From Deltaproteobacteria bacterium IMCC39146 (GTDB lineage: Bacteria; Desulfobacterota; Desulfuromonadia; Desulfuromonadales; BM103): a stretch of 64,000 nucleotides of DNA. The stretch spans positions 62,001-126,000 of the forward strand of contig JARUHP010000005.1 of assembly GCA_030005635.1 (NCBI GenBank), given 5' to 3'. The notes beneath the pieces were generated by a model. The model saw only the letters and a program-made list of their open reading frames with translations. It did not search any database and had not been told where the DNA came from. Shown in pieces: positions 28,188 through 37,991 of this stretch (position 1 is the stretch's first letter; each line of letters begins with the position of its first letter). The translations under genes were made by a program, and so were the position numbers.

Positions 28188-28469
28188 ATGACTAAGGCGG
28201 ATCTTGTCGAAAATGTGTATCTCAAGACCGGTTTCTCTAAAAAAGAATCCGCAGAGATCGTCGAAATGGTTTTTGATATTATGAAAACCACTCTTGAAGA
28301 CGGTGATAAAATCAAAATTGCCGGTTTCGGGAATTTCGTTGTTAAAGACAAAGCGACACGCCGTGGTCGTAATCCCCAGACTGGCGATGAAATTGAAATT
28401 TCCTCTCGTCGGATCCTGACCTTTAAGCCGAGCCAGGTTCTTAAAGCAGCTATCAACGACTCGGAGTAG
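28188..28469 (+). CDS. ihfA: Integration host factor alpha subunit
   Basis: 93-residue HU/IHF-family DNA-bending protein. The arm sequence GRNPQTGDEIEI, with the Pro that intercalates DNA, and the body GFGNFVVKDKATRRG are clear. IhfA rather than HU by position after pheT and by the N-terminus MTKADLVENVYLKTGFSKKE. GGGAGG precedes the start. Confidence 0.94.
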   Translation: MTKADLVENVYLKTGFSKKESAEIVEMVFDIMKTTLEDGDKIKIAGFGNFVVKDKATRRGRNPQTGDEIEISSRRILTFKPSQVLKAAINDSE

Positions 28470-28508
28470 TAAAGCTGGCCCGCTCCGCCATCTCCAGGAG
28501 TTCGGCGC

Positions 28509-28946
28509 ATGGATTTTCAGATTCCTGAAAAGCTCTATTATAAAATTGGTGAAGTTGCCAAGTTCACTGGCATTAAAACTCATGTCCTGCGCTATTGGGA
28601 GACAGAGTTTAAAGCCATCCGACCTAACAAGAGCCGCAGTAACCAGCGACTCTATCGCAAGCAGGATGTTGAACTGATCCTGCGCCTTAAAGACCTTCTC
28701 TACAACCAGGGCTTCACAATAGCTGGCGCTCGCAAGAAGTTACGCGAGAAGCCGGCTGAAAAAGTTGCCGAAGTAGCTGTTGAAGCACCCGCTGCTCCTT
28801 CTCTAGCTAAAACCACAAAACAAATGTCTGCTGAAGCCTCTGATCAGCTTGCGTTACCCTTGTCAGGGTCTTACGATCCAAAGCTTCTTAAGGAAATCCG
28901 CCAGGATCTTCTGCGCCTCAAGAAAAGCCTGGAAGTAAACCCTTGA
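28509..28946 (+). CDS. MerR-family transcriptional regulator
   Basis: 145 residues. The winged HTH (about 10-80) begins [20 protein letters not shown] and continues [16 protein letters not shown], the form found next to ihfA in many Proteobacteria. An Ala/Pro/Lys-rich linker (about 85-115) leads to a short C-terminal helix. No metal-binding Cys is present, so it is not a metal sensor of the MerR subgroup. Target unknown. It follows ihfA by 39 bases. Confidence 0.88.
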   Translation: MDFQIPEKLYYKIGEVAKFTGIKTHVLRYWETEFKAIRPNKSRSNQRLYRKQDVELILRLKDLLYNQGFTIAGARKKLREKPAEKVAEVAVEAPAAPSLAKTTKQMSAEASDQLALPLSGSYDPKLLKEIRQDLLRLKKSLEVNP

Positions 28947-28987
28947 GCTGTTACAGCCCTTTACTCGCTCTCTTCTTGTCATAACTC

Positions 28988-29767
28988 GTGCTGATTTTAC
29001 TAACAAATGACGATGGAATTCATTCCGCTGGTTTGCAGGCTCTTGCCGATCAAATGCAATCTCTGGGTAGGGTTGTTGTTGTTGCCCCTGACCGGGAGAG
29101 AAGCGCTGTTGGTCACGCTTTAACACTACATGCCCCCTTGCGCGCCGAAGAAATTCAAACAGATCGCTGGGCAGTGAGTGGAACACCAACAGATGCCGTC
29201 AGTCTTGGAATTCATGGTTTGCTCAAGGAAAAGCCTGCGCTGGTGGTTTCGGGTATTAATAAAGGTGCCAACATGGGTGACGATCTGACCTATTCAGGGA
29301 CTGTCGCGGCCGCTATGGAGGCCACTTTAATGGGGGTTCCTGCCATCGCTGTCTCATTGGCTTCGAAAGACTTCTCCTATGATAATTTCAGACCTGCAGC
29401 CGCTGTTGCCAGGCAGATGGCAGAAACCGTCCTGGAGCATGGCCTGCCTGCTGACACCTTCATTAACGTCAATGTCCCCGATTCGGCTCCTCAAGGAATT
29501 CGTTTAACCCGACAAGGCAAGCGGGTTTATGAAGATGTCGTTGTACAGAATCGCGACCCGAGAGGGCGGACCTACTACTGGATCGGTGCCGGAGAACTTG
29601 GCTTTCAGGATCTGCAGGGGACTGATTTTCATGCCGTTCATAACGGTTATGTTTCTGTAACACCTCTGCACCTCGATTTAACCAACTATGCTGCTATGGA
29701 AAGGCTCCGCCAGTGGCGTCTTGAAGAGACTCTGTTGACCGCCGATCAGACGGGAAATGATTCGTGA
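28988..29767 (+). CDS. surE: 5'/3'-nucleotidase SurE
   Basis: Metal-dependent survival protein that dephosphorylates nucleoside monophosphates and short polyphosphates. 259 residues from a GTG start. Active-site elements: LLTNDDG near the N-terminus, [11 protein letters not shown] and [19 protein letters not shown]. No strong ribosome site upstream, but the family N-terminus fixes the start. It overlaps pcm by four bases (GTGA). Confidence 0.95.
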   Translation: MLILLTNDDGIHSAGLQALADQMQSLGRVVVVAPDRERSAVGHALTLHAPLRAEEIQTDRWAVSGTPTDAVSLGIHGLLKEKPALVVSGINKGANMGDDLTYSGTVAAAMEATLMGVPAIAVSLASKDFSYDNFRPAAAVARQMAETVLEHGLPADTFINVNVPDSAPQGIRLTRQGKRVYEDVVVQNRDPRGRTYYWIGAGELGFQDLQGTDFHAVHNGYVSVTPLHLDLTNYAAMERLRQWRLEETLLTADQTGNDS

Positions 29768-30417
29768 AGGATTATACGATCTCTCGCCGCAGAATGGTTG
29801 AGGAGCAGGTTATCGACCGCGGCGTCACAGACCCGCGTGTTCTTGAGGCCATGCTCAAAGTCCCCCGCCATAAATTTGTCGAAGAAGCTCTTGCTGGCAA
29901 GTCTTACCAGGATGCACCCTTACCAATCGGCGAGAAACAAACGATCTCCCAACCGTACATGGTTGCCGCCATGAGTGAAGCGTTAGAGCTTAAAGGCTCT
30001 GAAACGGTTCTCGAGGTCGGCACCGGCTCTGGATATCAGGCGGCGGTTCTGGCCTTGCTTGCTGACCGTGTCTTCTCCCTCGAACGCATCCCCTCACTTG
30101 CTCGCCGCGCCCGTAAGGTTTTGGATAGCAACGGTTTCAGTAAAGTGAATATCCGGCTTGCCGATGGCACCGTCGGATGGCAGGCTATGGCACCCTTTGA
30201 CGGCATTATCGTCACAGCTGGCGCCCCAAAAGTCCCACAGGAGTACCTGAACCAGCTGTCGGTTGGAGGCCGGTTGATTATACCGGTGGGTGATCGTGAA
30301 AGTCAGGTTTTGATGCGAATTACTCGCGTCGGTGAATCTGAGTATAAAGAAGAAAAGATGCTCGGCTGCCGTTTTGTCCCTCTGATCGGCGATCAGGGAT
30401 GGAAGCAGGAGAACTAA
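29764..30417 (+). CDS. pcm: Protein-L-isoaspartate O-methyltransferase
   Basis: SAM-dependent repair enzyme that methylates isoaspartyl residues in aged proteins. 217 residues from a GTG start overlapping the surE stop. SAM motif I is [32 protein letters not shown] is the substrate-binding segment. The surE-pcm pair followed by nlpD and rpoS is the same order as in E. coli. Confidence 0.96.
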   Translation: MKDYTISRRRMVEEQVIDRGVTDPRVLEAMLKVPRHKFVEEALAGKSYQDAPLPIGEKQTISQPYMVAAMSEALELKGSETVLEVGTGSGYQAAVLALLADRVFSLERIPSLARRARKVLDSNGFSKVNIRLADGTVGWQAMAPFDGIIVTAGAPKVPQEYLNQLSVGGRLIIPVGDRESQVLMRITRVGESEYKEEKMLGCRFVPLIGDQGWKQEN

Positions 30418-30422
30418 CTAGA

Positions 30423-31016
30423 ATGCGCATGATACGTAAGCTCTACGATTGGGTCTTGCATTGGGCCGAAACCCCCTATGGCGGTCCGGCTCTTTTTTTG
30501 CTGGCGCTGATAGAATCCTCTGTCTTTCCAGTCCCCCCCGACGTTTTACTGATCGCTCTTTGTATTGCCCTGCCTTCCCGTGCCTGGCGATTTGCGCTTC
30601 TGGCTTCGGCCGGGTCGGTGCTCGGTGGCCTCTTAGGCTACGCCATAGGGTGGGGCGCCTGGCCCCTGGTTAATAGCTTCTTTTTTGATTATATCCCTGG
30701 TTTCACGCCTCATGTCTTTGCCAAGGTGCAGTCCCTGTTTGAGGCCTATGGCTTTTGGGTGGTCTTTACCGCGGGTTTTACACCGATCCCCTACAAGGTC
30801 ATTACAATTGGCTCCGGCGTATTCCAGATCAACCTGGTGATCTTCTTGATTGCTTCGCTGATCAGTCGCAGTTTACGTTTTTTTCTGGTCGCATGGCTGC
30901 TTAAACGTTATGGGCCTGGAATGCGCGATTTTATCGATCGCTATTTCAATCTGCTCAGCATCGTTTTCCTGATTCTGCTACTTGGCGGTTTCCTGCTATT
31001 GAAATATGTCCTCTGA
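30423..31016 (+). CDS. yqaA: YqaA/DedA-family (VTT domain) membrane protein
   Basis: About 197 residues from the ATG at 30423, after GGAG within the pcm 3' end (an upstream in-frame ATG at 30399 is possible). Four or five hydrophobic segments; conserved LIESSVFPVPPDVLLIAL and FTAGFTPIPYKVITIGSG match the VTT/SNARE-associated family. These proteins act in phospholipid scrambling or undecaprenyl-phosphate flipping in some members; the specific substrate here is not known. It interrupts the surE-pcm-nlpD-rpoS series, as in related genomes. Confidence 0.85.
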   Translation: MRMIRKLYDWVLHWAETPYGGPALFLLALIESSVFPVPPDVLLIALCIALPSRAWRFALLASAGSVLGGLLGYAIGWGAWPLVNSFFFDYIPGFTPHVFAKVQSLFEAYGFWVVFTAGFTPIPYKVITIGSGVFQINLVIFLIASLISRSLRFFLVAWLLKRYGPGMRDFIDRYFNLLSIVFLILLLGGFLLLKYVL

Positions 31017-31091
31017 TGTAAGACACTGACGCTCGAGAACTGCTTTATACAAAGCCTGATACCGTAAAGAACCTTGGGGACCAATGCTCTG

Positions 31092-31856
31092 ATGTCACGA
31101 ACGGCCCTAAATAATCTGATCCTGATACTTTGCTGCGCAGTGCTTTTTGCCTGTGCCCCGACAGGGATCTATCACACTGTTCAGCCAGGGCAGACGCTTT
31201 ACCGGATTGCTCGTACTTACAAGGTTGAAGAGCACCGACTGGCCAGCATTAATAACATCAAGGACCCGAAGCAACTTAAAGCCAGCCAGAGAATATTTAT
31301 CCCGGGGGCCACTAAAAAACTGTATGTTCGGGCCACTGCGACCTCAAGCAAAAAGCCAACGCCGAGGGCTTTCCGAAAGACGACCACAACAGCCAAAGCC
31401 CAAGCGAATTCTGCTACGGTTAAGTCGCCGACCCGTAAAACGACAACCGCCACAAAAAAAGCAGTGACCACAGCCAGGCCTGCCAAGGGGGTTTTTGTTT
31501 GGCCAGCTAAAGGCAAGATCCTGAACAAGTTCGGCAAGCAGGGCCAGAAAGTCTACAAAGGTATAGAAATAGATCTGAAGAAAGGTTCTACTGTCACAGC
31601 CGCCGCTTCAGGTAAAGTCATCTATAGTGGCAATGCAATTCCTGGCTATGGCAATCTTGTCATCCTTGAACATTCAGACAGTTTTTTTAGCATTTATGGC
31701 TATAACCACAAGAATTTGGTGGCGATGGATGATTTCGTCGGTCAGGGTGAAAAGATCGCTCTGAGCGGTTTGCCGCCAAATGGACAAAGTGCCCGACTTC
31801 ATTTCGAAATTCGCAAGGGAAAGTCGGCTCTAAACCCGATTTTATACTTGCCTTAG
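31092..31856 (+). CDS. nlpD: NlpD-like LysM/M23 lipoprotein
   Basis: About 254 residues: lipoprotein signal with lipobox VLFAC, LysM peptidoglycan-binding domain (about 26-70, YHTVQPGQTLYRIARTYKV), a Thr/Lys/Ala-rich linker (about 80-135) and a C-terminal M23-fold domain. The first zinc ligand is missing (YKGIEIDLKKG where active enzymes have HxGID), so it is probably a non-catalytic activator of an amidase, as E. coli NlpD is. Position directly before rpoS supports the assignment. Confidence 0.85.
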   Translation: MSRTALNNLILILCCAVLFACAPTGIYHTVQPGQTLYRIARTYKVEEHRLASINNIKDPKQLKASQRIFIPGATKKLYVRATATSSKKPTPRAFRKTTTTAKAQANSATVKSPTRKTTTATKKAVTTARPAKGVFVWPAKGKILNKFGKQGQKVYKGIEIDLKKGSTVTAAASGKVIYSGNAIPGYGNLVILEHSDSFFSIYGYNHKNLVAMDDFVGQGEKIALSGLPPNGQSARLHFEIRKGKSALNPILYLP

Positions 31857-31961
31857 ATGGAGTGCTCACTTAGAATCTGTCACCAAAAGTAACTTCAGTG
31901 CCCGCTGTTACCATGCCCAACTCAAGAACCACATAACCCCTGTGCAGAAAGAGTTCGTGTT

Positions 31962-32942
31962 ATGAATGATGCCATGCAGGACAGTGAAAAAGTAGAGATT
32001 GAGGACGATGTCCAGAAAACGCCTATTCTGGTCGAGGATGGGCCCGATAATGCAGCTCTTGCTGCCGTAGAGCGCGAAGAGAAAGAGAAAGGGTCAACGG
32101 AAGACTACGAAGACTTTGCGATGGATGCGATCAAGCTCTATCTCAAAGATATTCAGAAAACCAACTTGTTGACCGCTGAAGAGGAGAGGGCGCTGGCCCG
32201 TCGTATTGATGACGGAGACATGGCCGCTCGCGATCACATGATCGAGTCGAACCTCCGGTTGGTCGTCAAGATTGCTAAACGCTACATGAATCGAGGTTTG
32301 CCTTTCCTTGATCTTATCGAAGAAGGTAACCTTGGACTGATTAAGGCTGTCGAGCGCTTTAAACTCAGTAAGGAATGTCGTTTTTCGACCTACGCGACCT
32401 GGTGGATTCGTCAATCAATCGAGCGCGCCCTGGTTAATCAGAGTCGTACGATTCGCTTGCCTGTCCATGTCTCGGACGATATCAACAAGCTGATCAAAAT
32501 CACCCGCGAGTTGGTGCGTGTTTATAATCGCGAGCCGCAGATTAAAGAAGTTGCTGAAGCCATGGGTGTTGAGCCTGCCTATGTCCGCCGACTCATGGTG
32601 CTGCTCAAAAAAACCTTTTCTATAGAACACCCTATGGGAGAAAACAGCGACTACAGCCTGATCGATACGATCGAGGATACCACCGTCGTCAATCCGCTCG
32701 AACTTGCCGAGTGGCTTAATAAGTACAAGATCATCGCCGACCTGTTGGCGACCCTCAATGATAATGAGAAAGAGATTATTGCTCTGCGTTTCGGATTGGA
32801 TGACCGTGATCCGCAAACCCTGGATACCATCGGTCGCCAGTTCGGTGTGACCCGGGAACGTATCCGACAGATTGAAGCAAAGAGCCTTGAAAAGCTACGC
32901 ACTCTCCTGTCAGAACGCGACCCGTCTACCAACGAGGATTGA
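31962..32942 (+). CDS. rpoS: RNA polymerase sigma factor RpoS
   Basis: Stationary-phase/general-stress sigma factor, 326 residues. Region 1.2 [16 protein letters not shown], region 2 [20 protein letters not shown] and [17 protein letters not shown], region 3, and region 4 with [19 protein letters not shown] are intact. A long acidic N-terminal extension (about 1-45) precedes region 1.2. RpoS rather than RpoD because of size and neighbourhood (nlpD upstream). Confidence 0.95.
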   Translation: MNDAMQDSEKVEIEDDVQKTPILVEDGPDNAALAAVEREEKEKGSTEDYEDFAMDAIKLYLKDIQKTNLLTAEEERALARRIDDGDMAARDHMIESNLRLVVKIAKRYMNRGLPFLDLIEEGNLGLIKAVERFKLSKECRFSTYATWWIRQSIERALVNQSRTIRLPVHVSDDINKLIKITRELVRVYNREPQIKEVAEAMGVEPAYVRRLMVLLKKTFSIEHPMGENSDYSLIDTIEDTTVVNPLELAEWLNKYKIIADLLATLNDNEKEIIALRFGLDDRDPQTLDTIGRQFGVTRERIRQIEAKSLEKLRTLLSERDPSTNED

Positions 32943-32944
32943 TA

Positions 32945-33460
32945 ATGGAAGAACTAAAAAATATTATTCGCGATATTCCCGATTTCCCCAAAAAGGGCAT
33001 TATCTTTAAAGACATCACGACTCTGCTTTCTGATGCGCGCAGCTTTCATCGCATGATCGATCTTATTGCTCATCGTTATGTCGGCCAGCGAATCGATCAA
33101 ATCGTCGGTGTCGAAGCCCGTGGTTTTGTTCTGGGCTCCGCTCTGGCCTACAAGCTTGGTGTTGGTGTTACACTGGTCCGCAAACCCGGCAAGTTGCCTT
33201 CCAAGATTCGACAGATCACCTACGATCTTGAGTATGGAACCGACACTCTCGAGATCCATGAAGACGCTTTTAATGAAGGGGATAAGGTTATCATTGCCGA
33301 CGATCTGTTGGCGACCGGTGGCACAGTTTCAGCCGTTGTTAAGCTCGTAGAAGATCTCGGTGCCGAAGTTGTCGAGTGTGCCTTTATGGCAGAGTTGGAC
33401 TTTCTGGATGGCCGTAAGCGTCTGCCAGAAGGTAAGGTTTTCAGCCTCCTCAACTTTTAG
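32945..33460 (+). CDS. apt: Adenine phosphoribosyltransferase
   Basis: Salvages adenine to AMP using PRPP. 171 residues. PRPP-binding motif [14 protein letters not shown]-terminus [21 protein letters not shown] and VRKPGKLP are diagnostic. GAGG in the rpoS 3' end lies 7 bases before the ATG at 32945, so apt is translated from the rpoS transcript. Confidence 0.96.
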   Translation: MEELKNIIRDIPDFPKKGIIFKDITTLLSDARSFHRMIDLIAHRYVGQRIDQIVGVEARGFVLGSALAYKLGVGVTLVRKPGKLPSKIRQITYDLEYGTDTLEIHEDAFNEGDKVIIADDLLATGGTVSAVVKLVEDLGAEVVECAFMAELDFLDGRKRLPEGKVFSLLNF

Positions 33461-33475
33461 AATGAATATAAATCC

Positions 33476-33552
33476 GGCCCCGTAGCTCAGCTGGATAGAG
33501 CAACCGCCTCCTAAGCGGTAGGCCAGGCGTTCGAATCGCCTCGGGGCCGCCA
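33476..33552 (+). tRNA. tRNA-Arg(CCT)
   Basis: 77 nt. Acceptor GGCCCCG pairs with CGGGGCC (33542-33548), then G and encoded CCA. Anticodon stem ACCGC/GCGGT encloses CTCCTAA, anticodon CCT (AGG codons). Only 15 bases from the apt stop, so possibly cotranscribed. Confidence 0.96.
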
Positions 33553-33562
33553 TAATAAAAAC

Positions 33563-33599
33563 AGCCACTTAGCATTGATTTGCTGGGTGGCTTTTTTTT
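33563..33599 (+). terminator. Terminator after tRNA-Arg
   Basis: AGCCACTTAGCA (33563-33574) pairs with TGCTGGGTGGCT through two G-T pairs, followed by eight T residues. Confidence 0.85.
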
Positions 33600-33706
33600 C
33601 TACTTTTTATACTTATAGAGTTGGTCATAATGTATGTAACACCAAATGTTTCAAAAACCTGTGTGTTTAATTTTAGGTAATCACAGTGGTGCATGTGTCG
33701 TTAATA

Positions 33707-33722
33707 AAGCGAACGGTTGCTT
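33707..33722 (+). promoter_or_regulatory. Operator-like palindrome upstream of the etf operon
   Basis: AAGCGAACGGTTGCTT is a 16-bp palindrome with two mismatched positions per half, embedded in TAAAGC...GCTTTA outer arms. The form resembles operators of TetR-type regulators of fatty-acid degradation; the regulator is not in the window. Confidence 0.4.
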
Positions 33723-33992
33723 GCTTTAACTAAGTCCATGCCCCTCACCAATTCAACTTTCAGTGTCGTTGCCAAGTTTTATTCAACTTCCAATGTGTGC
33801 TTCCAGAACCATGTCAAGAAACCAAGTCTGAGATGTCAGGCCCGAGTAATCAAGTTCAATAAATCTGAAAGTTTAGGCATATAAATATTGAAATTATCCG
33901 ATAGATCACGATGAATTTGCTATTCTTTACAAAACAGACAAAGTGCGCGAGATTATGTGCCGCGCAATCAGAACGTCTGCTGCTGGCAGCGA

Positions 33993-34013
33993 ACTGTCCC
34001 TGACAGTCTTTTT
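33993..34013 (+). terminator. Terminator-like hairpin in the etfB leader
   Basis: ACTGTC (33993-33998) pairs with GACAGT (34002-34007), 3-nt loop, then CTTTTTT. It lies 50 bases before etfB and could attenuate read-through or end an unseen transcript. Confidence 0.45.
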
Positions 34014-34062
34014 TAATTTTCTGTCTGCTTTATAAAGGTCTAAGTCACTTAGGAGATGAAAT

Positions 34063-34836
34063 ATGAAAATTCTTGTGTGTGTGAAGCAAGTTCCAGATAT
34101 GGAATCAAAATTCAGAGTGAATGACGGGGGCAAATGGTACGACGAGGCTGATCTTGCCTTGCGAATGAATGAATACGACGAGTACGCCGTAGAGCAGGCC
34201 GTGCAGTTGAAAGAGCAGGTTGGTGAAGCTGATGTCACCATTCTCAGCATTGGCTCTGATCGCGTTAAAGAGACCATGAAGAAAGCCCTGGCCATGGGCT
34301 GTGATCGCGGCGTTCATGTTGTTGACGACACCTCTTATGCAAAAGACCCTTTTGAAATTGCTTCGATCATTGCCGCCTTTGCCAAGGACCATAGCTTTGA
34401 CATGATCTTTACCGGCATGCAGTCGCAGGATCGCGGCAGTGCCCAGGTTGGCGTTCTGGTTGCCGAAATCCTTGGTATGTCGAGCATCAGCACGATCGTG
34501 GAGTTTACCTTTGATAACGGTCAGGTCACTGCCCGCCGCGAACTCGAGGGTGGCCTCAAGGCCATTGTTAAAGCCAAGGCACCGGCCCTGATGACCTGCC
34601 AACTTGGCTTGAATACGCCGCGCTACCCAACCTTGCCCAACATCATGAAGGCCAAGAAGAAAGAGCTGCTCAGCGTCGAGGTTGCGACTCTTCTGCAGGT
34701 CGACGCCGTGCAGGAGACGACCAGGATGTACTTCCCCGAGAAAAAGGGGGGTGGAATTGTCCTCGAAGGGGATGTTGGCAACATGGTCAATGAAATTATC
34801 AATATTCTCAAAGACAAAACCGGCGTGCTGACATAG
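34063..34836 (+). CDS. etfB: Electron transfer flavoprotein beta subunit
   Basis: 257 residues, ETF beta family. MKILVCVKQVPDMES, NEYDEYAVEQAVQLKE and the AMP/FAD segment MQSQDRGSAQVGVLVAEILG are characteristic. With EtfA it accepts electrons from acyl-CoA dehydrogenases. The 463-base leader marks it as first gene of an operon with etfA and the membrane oxidoreductase. Confidence 0.95.
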   Translation: MKILVCVKQVPDMESKFRVNDGGKWYDEADLALRMNEYDEYAVEQAVQLKEQVGEADVTILSIGSDRVKETMKKALAMGCDRGVHVVDDTSYAKDPFEIASIIAAFAKDHSFDMIFTGMQSQDRGSAQVGVLVAEILGMSSISTIVEFTFDNGQVTARRELEGGLKAIVKAKAPALMTCQLGLNTPRYPTLPNIMKAKKKELLSVEVATLLQVDAVQETTRMYFPEKKGGGIVLEGDVGNMVNEIINILKDKTGVLT

Positions 34837-34876
34837 GAGTCAGTCAGATTTAACGGGCTCCTAAGGAGATGTAGAT

Positions 34877-35794
34877 ATGAAAACTTTACTGGTGGGTGAA
34901 TATAGAGACGGAAAGCTCCTCGGTTCGACATATGAACTGGTTGCTTTTGCCGAAAAAATAGGCGCCGACAGCGCGATGTTTCTGGTTGGTCGTGAGAGCG
35001 ACCTGCCGCAGTATAATGGCATCCTGTATTTCGCTGACATATTGAAATACAGCGAATTCAATCCAACGGCTCACAAGCAGATGCTGCTTGAAGTTGTGGC
35101 TAAAGAACAGCCCGAGATGATTGTTTTCAGTCATTCCTCTTATGGTTGGGATCTGGCTCCGCGTCTTGCCCTGGCTTTGAAAGCCGCACAGGTATCGGAA
35201 GTCATTGATTTTGTCGATGGCAACCTGGTGGTTCCCACCTGCAACTCCAAGTTGCGCCGTGATGTGAAGTCGAAGACGGCTCAAACCGTGGTGACATTGC
35301 AGGGTGGTGCTTTCGGCCTGAGTGGTGAACCGAGTGGTGCTCCCACCCTTGTCAAGATTGAGACTGATGCTACCGCACAGGTTGAGTTCGCCGGTTACGA
35401 GGCCGTTGAAAAGGGTGGTGTCGATCTGAGTAAAGCTGAAATTATCGTCAGCGCCGGGCGTGGTATTGGCAAGCCCGAAAACATTGAAATGATCGCGAAC
35501 CTGGCCCAGGCGCTGGGTGGTGAATATGGAGCCAGTCGCCCGGTTGTCGATGCTGAATGGACCGAGCACAATCGTCAGGTGGGTACGACCGGTCAGACCG
35601 TCTCACCCAAACTGTACATCGCCTGCGGCATATCCGGTGCGATCCAGCATCTGGTCGGCATGAAGAAGTCCGAATTCGTGGTTGCGATCAACACCGACAG
35701 GGATGCGCCCATAGGTGAGATTGCTGATATCCTGGCTGTGGCTGATCTGAAAGAATTGGTGCCGGCCCTAACAGAGAAAATAAAAAGCCTTTAA
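34877..35794 (+). CDS. etfA: Electron transfer flavoprotein alpha subunit
   Basis: 305 residues. C-terminal FAD-binding domain with SAGRGIGKPENIEMI, VGTTGQTVSPKLYIACGISG and AINTDRDAPI. Partner of EtfB; the complex is cytoplasmic and passes electrons to the downstream membrane oxidoreductase. AAGGAG lies upstream of the ATG. The gap after it contains a dispersed inverted repeat. Confidence 0.96.
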   Translation: MKTLLVGEYRDGKLLGSTYELVAFAEKIGADSAMFLVGRESDLPQYNGILYFADILKYSEFNPTAHKQMLLEVVAKEQPEMIVFSHSSYGWDLAPRLALALKAAQVSEVIDFVDGNLVVPTCNSKLRRDVKSKTAQTVVTLQGGAFGLSGEPSGAPTLVKIETDATAQVEFAGYEAVEKGGVDLSKAEIIVSAGRGIGKPENIEMIANLAQALGGEYGASRPVVDAEWTEHNRQVGTTGQTVSPKLYIACGISGAIQHLVGMKKSEFVVAINTDRDAPIGEIADILAVADLKELVPALTEKIKSL

Positions 35795-35815
35795 ACTCCT
35801 AATATTCTTACCCCA

Positions 35816-35892
35816 GAGCCACAGAGGGCACTGAGGAAAACAAATTTTAAGGTTTGACGGGCTTTGAGCTTTCTCTGTGAACTCTGTGGCTC
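35816..35892 (+). repeat. Dispersed CCACAGAG-type inverted repeat (copy A)
   Basis: Left arm 35816-35839 (GAGCCACAGAGGGCACTGAG...) and right arm 35870-35892 (...CTGTGAACTCTGTGGCTC) are near-complementary. Related sequences occur at 40204-40280, 54861 and 55116. It sits between etfA and the oxidoreductase gene and could form a long hairpin in their mRNA. Confidence 0.8.
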
Positions 35893-35948
35893 ATCTCTTA
35901 TGGATTTGCTCCGGTTTTTTGGTGTTGGCTGAATTGTTAAAGGAATTG

Positions 35949-37940
35949 ATGACGGTTATGGAATTTACGCGTGAAATTTATTGGAACGTTGGTCATGGTG
36001 CGGGGACATTGGCCCCCATGTACGCCTTGACTCTGGTTTCGATAGCGGTCTTTGCCTGGGGTTTTCTTCAGAGGCTTAAGGTCTACCGCCTCGGCAAACC
36101 GTTAAACCGAACTGATAACAGAGGCGCGCGGATCGTCGGATTATTAAAAGATGTCTTGCTACAGTCCAAAGTTCTGGTCGTAAGGGGCCCAGGGATTGCT
36201 CATGGTCTCTTCTTCTGGGGGTTCTTCCTGTTGTTTATAGGGACGTGTCTGATTCTCCTGCAAGCAGATTTCACAGACTTATTCTTCGATATTAAGTTCC
36301 TGAAAGGCACTTTCTATCTTTATTTCTCTCTGATTCTCGACCTGGCTGGCCTGGTGGCCGTTGTCATGTTGGCCGGGTTGTTTGTTCGTCGCTACCTGGT
36401 GCGCCCTGAAGGGCTTGAAACCAAAATAGACGATGCCATTATGCATGGCCTGCTCTTTGCCATTCTGCTCACTGGCTTTTTTATCGAAGGCGCCAGGATG
36501 GCTGTCACAGAGTTGGGGACTCCTCTGGCGAGTTGGTCGCCGGTCGGTCTGGTTTTTGCCAAGGGCATGGTTTCTTTGGGGGAAGAGTCTTTAAAGAGCC
36601 TGCATGTCGGTTTATGGTGGTTTCATATGGTCCTGGTTGTTGGTTTCATCATGCTGATGCCATTTACCAAGTTCCGCCATATCCTGACCACCAGTGCCAA
36701 CTATTTCTTTGCTGACCGGGGGCCCAAAGGAAACCTGACGACTCTCGATCTGGAAGATGAAGACGTCGAGACCTTTGGTGTGACTCAAGTCTCGGAAATG
36801 ACCTGGAAGGATATCTTCGATACCGACGCCTGTACGCAGTGCAAGCGTTGTCAGGATCGTTGCCCCGCACATACTACAGATAAGCCCCTCTCGCCGATGA
36901 AAATTGTTAACCAGATTGGTGAGGTCGCTTTCAATAACCCTGAGGACAATCTTGTCGAAACGGTGTCCAAGGATGCCTTGTGGGCCTGTACAACATGTCT
37001 TGCATGCCAGGAAATCTGCCCCGCGTCAATTGAGCACGTCAACAAGATTGTCGATATGCGACGCAATATGGTTCTGATGGAAGGAGAGTTTCCGGGCGAA
37101 GAAGTTATGGCGGCCGTCGAGCACGTTGAAGTCAATGGCAACCCGCTTGGCCTCGGTTATGCCTCACGTGGTGATTGGGCTGAGGCCATTGGCGTCAAGA
37201 CCCTTGCCGATGATCCTGATGTCGATATCCTCTATTTTGTTGGCTGTTACGCTTCTTTTGACAAGCGTAACATCAAGATTGCCACCAGTTTTGTCAAACT
37301 TTGCCAGGCTGCTGGTCTCAAGGTTGGTATCCTCGGTAAAGAGGAAAAATGCTGTGGCGAACCGGTCAGGAAGATGGGCAACGAATATCTCTACCAGTCC
37401 CTGGCTGCCGAGAATATCGAATTGATAAAAGGTTACAACGTCAAGCAGATCGTAACCACTTGCCCACACTGTTTCAACACCCTGGGAAAAGATTATCGTG
37501 ACCTCGGCTTCGATCTGCCGGTTGAACATTACACAGTATTCCTGGAAAAACTGCTGACCAAGGGGAGCTTGAAGCTCCGTAAAGATAGTTTTGACTGTAC
37601 TTATCACGACTCCTGTTACCTGGGACGCTACAACGATGTCTACGAGCAACCACGTGTTCTGCTTGATGTTGCTGGAGCCAAAGTCGTTGAAATGGACAAG
37701 AACCGTAGCCAGGGCTTCTGCTGCGGTGCTGGCGGCGGGCGGATCCTGGCCGAAGAGAATCTTGGTGAACGAATCAATAACAAACGCGTCGCTATGGCTG
37801 CAGAGACAGGGGCCAATATGTTGGTCTCAAACTGTCCCTTCTGCCTGACCATGTTTGAGGATGGCATTAAAGGTCTGGGGATGGAAGAGAGCCTGGCGGC
37901 TAAAGACGTTGCTGAGCTTCTGGTTGAAAGGCTAACATAG
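35949..37940 (+). CDS. ETF:menaquinone oxidoreductase-type membrane FeS protein (EMO)
   Basis: 663 residues from the ATG at 35949, four bases after AGGA; an upstream in-frame GTG at 35877 lies inside a repeat and is rejected. N-terminal NarI-like membrane domain with about six helices (to about residue 250), then a dicluster ferredoxin domain (CTQCKRCQDRCPAH and CTTCLACQEICPA), then two CCG domains as in heterodisulfide reductase (CPHCFNTL region with EEKCCGEP, and GFCCGAGGGR with NCPFCLTM). Proteins like this next to etfBA take electrons from ETF into menaquinone during acyl-CoA oxidation. Confidence 0.88.
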   Translation: MTVMEFTREIYWNVGHGAGTLAPMYALTLVSIAVFAWGFLQRLKVYRLGKPLNRTDNRGARIVGLLKDVLLQSKVLVVRGPGIAHGLFFWGFFLLFIGTCLILLQADFTDLFFDIKFLKGTFYLYFSLILDLAGLVAVVMLAGLFVRRYLVRPEGLETKIDDAIMHGLLFAILLTGFFIEGARMAVTELGTPLASWSPVGLVFAKGMVSLGEESLKSLHVGLWWFHMVLVVGFIMLMPFTKFRHILTTSANYFFADRGPKGNLTTLDLEDEDVETFGVTQVSEMTWKDIFDTDACTQCKRCQDRCPAHTTDKPLSPMKIVNQIGEVAFNNPEDNLVETVSKDALWACTTCLACQEICPASIEHVNKIVDMRRNMVLMEGEFPGEEVMAAVEHVEVNGNPLGLGYASRGDWAEAIGVKTLADDPDVDILYFVGCYASFDKRNIKIATSFVKLCQAAGLKVGILGKEEKCCGEPVRKMGNEYLYQSLAAENIELIKGYNVKQIVTTCPHCFNTLGKDYRDLGFDLPVEHYTVFLEKLLTKGSLKLRKDSFDCTYHDSCYLGRYNDVYEQPRVLLDVAGAKVVEMDKNRSQGFCCGAGGGRILAEENLGERINNKRVAMAAETGANMLVSNCPFCLTMFEDGIKGLGMEESLAAKDVAELLVERLT

Positions 37941-37991
37941 CCCCTTCTTTTACCCCTTCAACTGCAAAGCTGTAAAGTGAGGCCATAAGCG

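Larger units (their letters stand above)
33600..34062 (+). other. 463-base A+T-rich intergenic region before etfB
   Basis: No gene seen on either strand. It holds a TetR-operator-like palindrome (33707-33722) and a hairpin with T-tract (33993-34013), both listed separately. No convincing -35/-10 pair could be fixed. Confidence 0.6.

Noticed and set aside
35877-35948. N-terminal extension of the membrane FeS oxidoreductase from a GTG start
   Set aside because: The GTG lies inside the CCACAGAG-type inverted repeat; AGGA-ATG at 35949 gives a normal N-terminus.
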